From the NCBI GenBank assembly GCA_026395675.1, contig JAPLYF010000068.1:1-10860 (forward strand): a stretch of DNA of 10,860 nucleotides, written 5' to 3'. The notes beneath the pieces were generated by a model. That model saw only the letters and a list, made by a program, of their open reading frames with translations. It did no database searches and was not told where the DNA came from. This DNA comes from Candidatus Parcubacteria bacterium. Lineage in GTDB: Bacteria > Patescibacteriota > Patescibacteriia > CAIXNZ01. The position numbers and the translations under genes are program-made. Positions 1 to 3,867 of this stretch are shown here, in pieces; positions within the stretch are counted from its first letter, which is position 1, and every line of letters begins with the position of its first letter.

Positions 1-500
1 GAACGCATCATTTCATAAGCAGTTGGCCCGTCTTTCATATAGTATCTTTTAAAATTTGTAGGATTAACATACCAGGCCTCGCCATGTTCCTGGACTTGCA
101 ATAAAATATAACCTTTTAGCCAGGCGAGCGTGCTGGAACTAGTAGTTGTTGTAGTTGTTGAATTTGAAGAAGAGCTAGATGAGATAGAGGTTGAGCTAGT
201 TAGTGCTTTATCTGTGATAGTAAAAAAAGTTTCGCCTGACCAGCCCACTTTACCCCGAGGGCTAATAACTTTATACCAACCATCGGTTTTATCAGTAATT
301 TTCACTACTTCTCCGGCTTTTAAAGTATCAATAATCGCGCCAGTGGCCACACAGGCCTGATCACGCACCCAAACAGCGCTTTTTACCTCGCCTTTAGCAT
401 CATAGGCGTAAACTGGATCACAGCCGCAACAACCAGCCTGGGAAGCTAAGGGTAATAAACCTAAACAAAGTAAAGCGAAGAAAACTAAAATTTTACGCAT
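1..500 (-). CDS. Exported SH3-like surface protein, partial (C-terminus beyond left edge)
   Basis: Open frame from ATG at 500 running off the window after 166 codons. Residues 1-22 are a signal peptide (basic MRK start, hydrophobic stretch, SQA site) followed at once by a GCCGC cluster, so either signal peptidase I cleavage or lipidation at C24 is possible; the lipobox is not canonical. Residues about 40-92 resemble a bacterial SH3 domain (VWVRDQACV, GWYKVISPRGKVGWSGE). Residues about 100-124 are a Ser/Thr-only linker. Residues 127 onward (LLQVQEHGEAWYVNP...KRYYMKDGPTAYEMMR) match a short module I associate with CPR surface proteins, often repeated. It follows the 511-1143 gene by 10 bp, so it is probably cotranscribed. 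No Shine-Dalgarno site is seen. Likely a cell-envelope protein; the ligand is unknown. Confidence 0.8.
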   Translation of the reverse strand, partial: MRKILVFFALLCLGLLPLASQAGCCGCDPVYAYDAKGEVKSAVWVRDQACVATGAIIDTLKAGEVVKITDKTDGWYKVISPRGKVGWSGETFFTITDKALTSSTSISSSSSSNSTTTTTTSSSTLAWLKGYILLQVQEHGEAWYVNPTNFKRYYMKDGPTAYEMMR

Positions 501-510
501 AAATTTTATT

Positions 511-1143
511 TTATGGTTTAATTTCAACAGATTTTAAAACTTGATCAAAAATTTCAGTTCCCAGTACGTTACGGAATGTAAATTCAAATAAATAATAGCC
601 ATCATTTGTTTGCAGATATACCCTGTCCTGATTTTCACCGCTTTCCATAGGATATCGCACACCAGTACGATAAGCTGTATGCCCATTTAGATTCATTGTC
701 TGTAGTTTACTTACATCAATTTTGTAATCAAAGTCACAGACTGGCTGACCCCATTCTGGGATAACTGGTTCAGTTTTAATGCATTCCTTATGCTTCTGGT
801 CCAAATATTGCTGTAAAGTTTGATTTTTAGCTAAAATAATTTTACTGACTGAAAGAGTTCTATAAGAATTTGGATCGAGTCCTGCTTCTGCAAATTTGGC
901 AAAACCATAATACGCCCAATTCTTTGGATATTTGAAAGACAAATCAGGCCAAGAAGGATCGGAAAAAGTTAGCCAATTATCTTCTAAAGGCGGTTGAGTA
1001 ATTTCAGGGCAGGCATTTAGATTTACTTGATTCTGAGGCACGACTACCCCGGTTGGATTAAAGAAAAGTTGACCAAAATATCCAATAATCACGCCCACAA
1101 TTAGAAATATAATTGCACCTAATAAAATGGTTTCTTTATTCAT
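511..1143 (-). CDS. Membrane-anchored PsbP-like extracytoplasmic protein
   Basis: 210 residues. A single N-terminal membrane anchor (about residues 5-28, ILLGAIIFLIVGVIIGYFG) has a short positive N-terminus, which puts the remainder outside the cell. A Pro/Asn-rich spacer follows, then a folded domain starting near residue 60 with the FKYPKNW signature (70-76) typical of PsbP/MOG1-like alpha-beta domains, which usually read F.YP..W. Two Cys pairs (C45; C117, C136) could form disulfides. It is the middle gene of a three-gene minus-strand cluster with gaps of 11 and 10 bp. ATG start, no Shine-Dalgarno motif. The family assignment rests on one motif and overall shape, and no enzymatic role can be claimed. 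Confidence 0.75.
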   Translation of the reverse strand: MNKETILLGAIIFLIVGVIIGYFGQLFFNPTGVVVPQNQVNLNACPEITQPPLEDNWLTFSDPSWPDLSFKYPKNWAYYGFAKFAEAGLDPNSYRTLSVSKIILAKNQTLQQYLDQKHKECIKTEPVIPEWGQPVCDFDYKIDVSKLQTMNLNGHTAYRTGVRYPMESGENQDRVYLQTNDGYYLFEFTFRNVLGTEIFDQVLKSVEIKP

Positions 1144-1154
1144 AAAAATAATAT

Positions 1155-1439
1155 TTATTGTTTAATTCTTTGTTCAAGATTACTAATACGAACTAAAATT
1201 TCATGATATTCATCTTCTCCTAGTCCATTCTTATAATGTCCAGCAGTTATTATAAGTTTTTCAATAAAATTTTTATCAATCACTACTTTACCTTCCTTTC
1301 TTGTAGCCCAGAAAGCAGGGCCTGAAAATTCTTTAATCTCTGGAGAATTTTCTAATGTATTAATAATCTCATATAGCCCGTCCAAAGAATAAAAATTTGG
1401 AGGGATGAACTCTTTTGTCTCAAGATTCTCATTTTTCAC
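1155..1439 (-). CDS. Small unknown soluble protein
   Basis: 94 residues starting at GTG (1439); no in-frame ATG lies near the start. I do not recognise a family. The protein is charged, lacks a signal peptide or membrane segment, and ends in a probable amphipathic helix or short coiled coil (EILVRISNLEQRIKQ). It is the first gene of a minus-strand cluster with the PsbP-like and SH3-like envelope proteins, behind a good promoter at 1467-1495 that leaves a leader of only about 20 nt. The clustering suggests a shared role or simple cotranscription. Functional assignment is not possible from sequence alone. Confidence 0.7.
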   Translation of the reverse strand: MKNENLETKEFIPPNFYSLDGLYEIINTLENSPEIKEFSGPAFWATRKEGKVVIDKNFIEKLIITAGHYKNGLGEDEYHEILVRISNLEQRIKQ

Positions 1440-1466
1440 AAAATTTTAATTAATACTTATACTTTA

Positions 1467-1495
1467 ATCATACTAAATTTCGCCCAAATTCACAA
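1467..1495 (-). promoter_or_regulatory. Sigma70-type promoter of the envelope-protein cluster
   Basis: On the minus strand TTGTGA (1490-1495) and TATGAT (1467-1472) are separated by exactly 17 bp. The predicted start is near 1460, just upstream of the GTG at 1439. It is divergent from the tRNA-Trp promoter at 1507-1535. Confidence 0.65.
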
Positions 1496-1506
1496 ATTAT
1501 TTAAGC

Positions 1507-1535
1507 TTGATTTTCTTATAAATTTATGCTAAAAT
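1507..1535 (+). promoter_or_regulatory. Sigma70-type promoter of the tRNA-Trp/GIY-YIG unit
   Basis: TTGATT (1507-1512), a 17-bp spacer, then TAAAAT (1530-1535) preceded by TGC, an extended -10. Transcription would start near 1542, just before the interrupted tRNA-Trp copy at 1549. A second TATAAT lies at 1541-1546 but is too close to the tRNA 5' end to give a precursor. Confidence 0.7.
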
Positions 1536-1548
1536 TCCTTTATAATCT

Positions 1549-1618
1549 GGGGGCGTGGTGAAATGGTATCACAAGGGTCTCCACCCAGCCCTTCGCGAAG
1601 GGCTGGGTCCAAAACCGC
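1549..1618 (+). pseudogene. Interrupted 5' portion of a tRNA-Trp gene
   Basis: Positions 1549-1583 reproduce the first 35 nt of the intact tRNA-Trp at 1889 with 28/35 identities: acceptor strand GGGGGCG identical, D-stem GTGA/TCAC in place of GTAT/GTAC (changed but still paired), and anticodon-loop bases CTCCA. A 28-bp palindromic insertion (1584-1611) interrupts the anticodon loop. After it comes AAACCGC, which looks like the 3' side of the loop and stem. The T-arm and 3' acceptor are missing. The anticodon stem would keep only about three pairs, so a functional tRNA is unlikely. The GIY-YIG gene starts 20 nt further on. Confidence 0.75.
1583..1608 (+). repeat. 26-bp perfect palindrome in the anticodon loop, flanked by TCCA
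   Basis: The two 13-nt arms ACCCAGCCCTTCG and CGAAGGGCTGGGT are exact reverse complements with a TTCGCGAA centre. Flanks are TCCA (1580-1583) and TCCA (1608-1611), as expected from a 4-bp target duplication. Removing 28 bp restores a normal tRNA-Trp anticodon loop. A sister palindrome with the same centre is at 7999-8022. Confidence 0.85.
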
Positions 1619-1638
1619 ATGATATTAATTAAAAAAAT

Positions 1639-1884
1639 ATGTATTTTGTTTATTTACTCAAAGATGTCGATAATAAATTATATGTGGGTTATAGTGAAGA
1701 TTTAAAAAGAAGGATACAAGAACATTTAAATAATAAAGTATATACAACAAGAAGAATGAAAAATCCAAAATTATTTTATTATGAAGCATATTCCCATGAA
1801 GAACAGGCCAAAGAACGTGAAAGAAAATTAAAGCAATATGGTTCGAGTTATCATGGCTTATTAAAAAGATTAAGAATAAAATAA
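1639..1884 (+). CDS. Small GIY-YIG endonuclease-like protein (tRNA-Trp locus)
   Basis: 81 residues, essentially a bare GIY-YIG domain. The first motif is degenerate (V4-Y5-L6), the second is Y15-V16-G17, followed by the conserved Arg (R24/R25), H29 and the C-terminal helix with E61 in RERKLK, the metal-binding Glu position of this family. Such single-domain proteins (URI/UPF0213 type) are predicted nucleases, but their cellular roles are mostly unknown. There is no DNA-binding extension. It has no Shine-Dalgarno site and would be read from the promoter at 1507-1535 through the interrupted tRNA copy. Its stop codon ends exactly 4 nt before intact tRNA-Trp. A paralogue at 4115-4357 holds the same position relative to tRNA-Tyr copies. 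A homing or mobile role is inference. Confidence 0.88.
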   Translation: MYFVYLLKDVDNKLYVGYSEDLKRRIQEHLNNKVYTTRRMKNPKLFYYEAYSHEEQAKERERKLKQYGSSYHGLLKRLRIK

Positions 1885-1888
1885 TTCT

Positions 1889-1959
1889 GGGGGCGTCGTA
1901 TAATGGTAGTACAGTGGTCTCCAAAACCACTAACGTGGGTTCGATTCCTACCGCCCCTG
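1889..1959 (+). tRNA. tRNA-Trp (CCA anticodon)
   Basis: 71 nt, complete cloverleaf: acceptor GGGGGCG/CGCCCCT (first pair G-U), D-stem GTAT/GTAC, anticodon stem GTGGT/ACCAC with loop CTCCAAA (anticodon CCA at 1921-1923), T-stem GTGGG/CCTAC with loop TTCGATT, discriminator G1959. The 3' CCA tail is not encoded. It begins 4 nt after the GIY-YIG stop codon and is followed by a hairpin/T-run terminator at 1969-1997. Confidence 0.96.
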
Positions 1960-1968
1960 CTGACAAAG

Positions 1969-1997
1969 ATCACTAATTTTTAATTGGGTGATTTTTT
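1969..1997 (+). terminator. Terminator of the tRNA-Trp unit
   Basis: ATCAC (1969-1973) pairs with GTGAT (1988-1992); inner AATT/AATT can extend the stem. A run of six T (1992-1997) follows directly. Confidence 0.65.
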
Positions 1998-2028
1998 GGT
2001 AACTCACCAAGGAATCGAACTAAAGTGG

Positions 2029-2034
2029 TATAAT
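2029..2034 (+). promoter_or_regulatory. Extended -10 promoter placing the start site at an ATG (leaderless)
   Basis: TGGTATAAT, a TGN-TATAAT extended -10, without a clear -35. The usual start 7 nt downstream falls on 2041, the A of the SRPBCC gene's ATG. Confidence 0.6.
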
Positions 2035-2040
2035 GTAAAT

Positions 2041-2421
2041 ATGAAAGAGAATAAAATTTCAATAGAAATAAAAAGACCCATTAGTGAAGTGTTTGAATTC
2101 ACTATAAACCCAAAAAACACACATCTTTGGATTGAAAATGTGCAGAAAGAGGAAACAAATGAGTGGCCGATAAAAGTTGGATCCAGATATAGGAATACTG
2201 GCAATGATGGGGTTTGGGATGAATATGAAGTTATAGATCTAAAGCAGAATGAACTGTTTGAATTAAAAATGGTTAACGGAACATATCATGTTAGATATAC
2301 CTATAAGCCAATTGACACAAATAACACTGAACTAACTTATTTTGAATGGGATGAAAATGGTATTAAGTCTCCATTTCAGCAAATGGTTTTGGCAAAGTTA
2401 AAGGACATTCTTGAATCTTAG
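2041..2421 (+). CDS. SRPBCC (START/polyketide-cyclase-like) domain protein
   Basis: 126 residues from ATG 2041. An in-frame TTG at 1984 exists, but it lies in the tRNA terminator and upstream of the -10 box. The sequence fits the SRPBCC ligand-binding fold: an N-terminal strand then ISEVFEFTINPKNTHLWIENV, the helix-strand opening in which a Trp caps the pocket; alternating strands with GVWDEYEVIDLKQNELFELK and YHVRYTYKPIDTNNTELTYF; and a C-terminal helix (PFQQMVLAKLKDILES) that closes the cavity. Such proteins bind lipids or small hydrophobic molecules, but the ligand cannot be predicted. It appears monocistronic, with no Shine-Dalgarno site, and is probably read as a leaderless mRNA. Confidence 0.82.
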   Translation: MKENKISIEIKRPISEVFEFTINPKNTHLWIENVQKEETNEWPIKVGSRYRNTGNDGVWDEYEVIDLKQNELFELKMVNGTYHVRYTYKPIDTNNTELTYFEWDENGIKSPFQQMVLAKLKDILES

Positions 2422-2507
2422 TTCTAACATCCTCCACGATACCCTGCTGCGCAAAAATTACCTTATGTTAGGGAGTTTTTGTTTTAGGGTTAGTAGTAGG
2501 TTAGAAC
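2421..2507 (+). repeat. Intergenic inverted repeat / possible structured element
   Basis: GTTCTAAC (2421-2428) is matched by its exact reverse complement GTTAGAAC (2500-2507), with further imperfect pairing inward including ACCCT/AGGGT. The result is an 87-bp imperfect hairpin starting at the SRPBCC stop codon. It could be a terminator-like structure, a small MITE or a structured RNA. The following stretch to 2621 is AT-rich with no gene that I can see. Confidence 0.5.
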
Positions 2508-2621
2508 TTTTGGTATAGTATTGATATATTTAAAAAAGTATATTAATGTAATTCGTATAGAAACAAGTTGTAGAAAATTGCATTTTTTCTTCAAACATTA
2601 ACTAATTAATTATATATAAAT

Positions 2622-2882
2622 ATGGAACACAATACATATGGAGATGGAAAATTTCAGCACTTAAAATTCTCTGATGCTGGTCAAGAAATCTCAGTAGGCG
2701 TAATTGAACCTGGGGAGTTTCACTTTACACCAGATCAAGAAGAAACAGTCACTTGTCTAACAGGGGAAATAACTGTAAATGACACCACAATAAATCCTGG
2801 CGAAAAAGTCATCATTCCTAAAAATGAGCCATTTACAATATCTGCGGCCACTCCTTCAAGCTACATGTGTTTTTACAGATAA
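2622..2882 (+). CDS. ppnP: Pyrimidine/purine nucleoside phosphorylase, PpnP (cupin) family
   Basis: 86 residues, a single small beta-barrel cupin. It follows E. coli PpnP (formerly YaiE, DUF1255) along its length: SVGVIEPGEFHFTPDQEE for the SVGV..GEY.F....EE segment, TVTCLTGEITV for the TV.SG.L.V strand, the G-x-x-x-x-x-P turn (PGEKVIIPKNEPF), and the terminal PSSYMCFYR for PTSYLCRY. PpnP catalyses phosphorolysis of several nucleosides to base and ribose-1-phosphate, which suits nucleotide salvage in a reduced genome. An AT-rich -10-like TATATA lies about 10 nt before the ATG and no Shine-Dalgarno site is present. The ferredoxin gene follows after 29 bp and shares the terminator. Confidence 0.82.
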   Translation: MEHNTYGDGKFQHLKFSDAGQEISVGVIEPGEFHFTPDQEETVTCLTGEITVNDTTINPGEKVIIPKNEPFTISAATPSSYMCFYR

Positions 2883-2911
2883 AGATACTACGATTTCCTG
2901 CCCAAAAAAAT

Positions 2912-3121
2912 ATGTCTGTAAAAATTAATTATAAAAAATGCTGTTGGAAAGATGGCAAATGTTCAAGCTGTATTTGCGGTAAAGCATGTGTCGGCTGCGT
3001 TGAAGCTTGTCCAGTTCAGGCGATCAGACGAGCTAATTTAGTTAAAATTGATCAAACCAAATGTCTTGAATGTGGCGCTTGTATTTCTGCTTGTAAACAT
3101 CAGGCATTATCTTTAGATTAA
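2912..3121 (+). CDS. Cys-rich 4Fe-4S dicluster ferredoxin-type protein
   Basis: 69 residues from ATG 2912. The second cluster motif is canonical in spacing (CLECGACISACKH, C-x2-C-x2-C-x3-C, with Lys in place of the usual Pro). The first is CGKACVGCVEACPV, in which the first spacing is three residues instead of two, so the ligand set may use an upstream Cys. The N-terminal third adds KKCCWKDGKCSSC, giving an unusually Cys-dense protein that could bind another metal or form disulfides. An in-frame ATG at 2867 overlaps the ppnP end and would add residues unlike the family, so it was not chosen. The role is probably electron transfer; the partner is not visible. It ends at a strong terminator. 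Confidence 0.85.
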   Translation: MSVKINYKKCCWKDGKCSSCICGKACVGCVEACPVQAIRRANLVKIDQTKCLECGACISACKHQALSLD

Positions 3122-3152
3122 AAATTAGATAATTTTAAAGAAAATAAAAAAA

Positions 3153-3175
3153 CGGGACAAATCCCGCTTTTTTTT
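3153..3175. terminator. Bidirectional intrinsic terminator between the ferredoxin gene and rpmG
   Basis: CGGGA (3153-3157), loop, TCCCG (3162-3166), then a run of nine T on the plus strand. A-runs on the 5' side give the reverse orientation a T-run too. It serves converging genes ending at 3121 (+) and 3180 (-). Confidence 0.85.
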
Positions 3176-3179
3176 TATT

Positions 3180-3335
3180 TTATTTTGTTTCTTTATGCAG
3201 AGTGTGTTTCTTGCAGTGCTTACAGAATTTTTTTATTTGCAGACGTTCCTTGATTGTTTTTTTATTTTTTCTAGAATAATAATTTGTTTTTTTACAAACA
3301 GTGCATTCTAGCTTAATCAATGTGTCCTGTGACAT
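3180..3335 (-). CDS. rpmG: 50S ribosomal protein L33
   Basis: 51 residues from ATG at 3335 to TAA. Sequence pattern MSQDTLIKLECTVCKKTNYY... with the two zinc-ribbon Cys pairs C11-x2-C14 and C38-x2-C41, and the basic TIKERLQIKKFC segment typical of zinc-type L33. The length is normal. It binds 23S rRNA near the E site in the large subunit. It follows tRNA-Thr(TGT) by 34 bp on the same strand, matching the common bacterial habit of placing rpmG with tRNA and translation genes, and is probably cotranscribed with the tRNA. No Shine-Dalgarno site is evident. Confidence 0.93.
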   Translation of the reverse strand: MSQDTLIKLECTVCKKTNYYSRKNKKTIKERLQIKKFCKHCKKHTLHKETK

Positions 3336-3369
3336 AATTATAAATTATTAATTGTTAAATTGAGTCCAG

Positions 3370-3442
3370 AGCCACCCGTCGGGTTCGAACCGACGACCTA
3401 CTGTTTACAAAACAGTTGCTCTACCAGCTGAGCTAGGGTGGC
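3370..3442 (-). tRNA. tRNA-Thr (TGT anticodon)
   Basis: 73 nt: acceptor GCCACCC/GGGTGGC, D-stem GCTC/GAGC, anticodon stem ACTGT/ACAGT with loop TTTGTAA (anticodon TGT), T-loop TTCGAAC, discriminator T. CCA is not encoded. Two partial copies of its 5' end lie upstream at 3476-3565 and 3596-3694. Confidence 0.96.
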
Positions 3443-3475
3443 AAACTTATCTCTTTTATATTTGATTTTAAAAAT

Positions 3476-3565
3476 TCACCTAGCGAAGCTGAAAGTTCTC
3501 CAATTAACTTTTAAACCAGCTGCCCTGCCCACCGAAGCTTTAGCGAAGGCGGGAGCTAGGGTGGC
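3476..3565 (-). pseudogene. Degenerate tRNA-Thr-derived unit B
   Basis: It begins with the exact first 13 nt of tRNA-Thr(TGT) (3565-3553). A 26-bp palindromic repeat (3528-3553) follows in the D-arm, then CAGCTGG as in the real D-arm, then unrelated sequence, and an end reading CAGCTTCGCTAGGTGA. The end GCTAGGTG can pair with CACCCTAGC of the beginning with one bulge, so the transcript would close on itself. Spacing to the real tRNA start is 123 bp. Confidence 0.7.
3528..3553. repeat. 26-bp palindromic repeat in tRNA-Thr unit B
   Basis: Arms CCCACC and GGCGGG (one G-T mismatch) enclose a GAAGCTTTAGCGAA core. The same core design recurs at 3752-3779 and 10044-10071. Confidence 0.75.
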
Positions 3566-3595
3566 AATAAAATGACTGTTATTTGGTTTTAAAAA

Positions 3596-3694
3596 TCACC
3601 TAGCAAAGCTGGCAGATATTCCTTAACTCTTAGGAACAAGCTGCCTGCCCGCCGAAGTCCCGCACCGCGGGACGAAGGCGGGAGCTAGGGTGGC
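3596..3694 (-). pseudogene. Degenerate tRNA-Thr-derived unit C
   Basis: Same plan as unit B, 129 bp further upstream: exact 13-nt 5' end of tRNA-Thr (3694-3682), a palindromic repeat (3648-3682), CAGCTTG, a TTCCT...AGGAA hairpin, then CAGCTTTGCTAGGTGA. The trailing sequence resembles that after unit B (TTTTTAAAA then CAAATA), so B and C are tandem copies of one unit. Confidence 0.7.
3648..3682. repeat. Nested palindromes in tRNA-Thr unit C
   Basis: Outer arms CCCGCC/GGCGGG with CGAAG flanks match the repeat of unit B. Its centre has been replaced by a second hairpin GTCCCGC-ACC-GCGGGAC (3657-3673). This is one palindromic element inside another. Confidence 0.8.
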
Positions 3695-3699
3695 AAAAA

Positions 3700-3705
3700 A
3701 TTATA
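3700..3705 (-). promoter_or_regulatory. Possible -10 box for the tRNA-Thr array
   Basis: TATAAT on the minus strand followed by TTTTT and then the 5' end of unit C. A start about 7 nt downstream would coincide with that 5' end. No clear -35. The preceding GTGGGC/GCCCAC hairpin (3706-3721) plus the T-run could instead be a terminator of tRNA-Tyr. Confidence 0.4.
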
Positions 3706-3716
3706 GTGGGCCTAAG

Positions 3717-3788
3717 CCCACCGAAGCTCGCCAAATCAACTATTTAAATTGGCTCGCCTTCGCTAAAGCTACGGCGAGCGTAGGTGGG
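3717..3788. repeat. Nested palindromic repeats between tRNA-Tyr and the tRNA-Thr array
   Basis: Outer arms CCCACC (3717-3722) and GGTGGG (3783-3788, overlapping the tRNA-Tyr 3' end). Inside are GCTCGCC (3726-3732) and a complete palindromic element 3752-3779 with arms GCTCGCC/GGCGAGC and a TTCGCTAAAGCTACG-type core. Apparently serial insertions. Confidence 0.65.
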
Positions 3789-3867
3789 CCGGGGTAGATT
3801 CGAACTACCGAAGGCATAAGCCAGCAGATTTACAGTCTGCCCCAGTTGACCGCTTTGGTACCGACCC
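3785..3867 (-). tRNA. tRNA-Tyr (GTA anticodon)
   Basis: 83 nt with a long variable arm, as expected for bacterial tRNA-Tyr. Acceptor GGGTCGG/CCGGCCC (one T-G pair), anticodon stem GCAGA/TCTGC with loop CTGTAAA (anticodon GTA), T-loop TTCGAAT, discriminator A. CCA is not encoded. Upstream on the same strand are two partial copies (unit 2 and unit 3). Confidence 0.96.

Noticed and set aside
130..360. Plus-strand ORF rich in Val/Glu
   Set aside because: Antisense of the SH3-like protein gene; the Ser/Thr linker codons read backwards give its low-complexity start.
1658..1966. 102-codon minus-strand ORF including GAVGIEPTLVVLETTVLPLYDAP
   Set aside because: It is the antisense of tRNA-Trp and of the GIY-YIG gene; the peptide is the usual false translation of a tRNA.
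1984..2040. Upstream TTG start for the SRPBCC gene
   Set aside because: It lies within the tRNA-Trp terminator and upstream of the TATAAT box; ATG 2041 fits the domain start.
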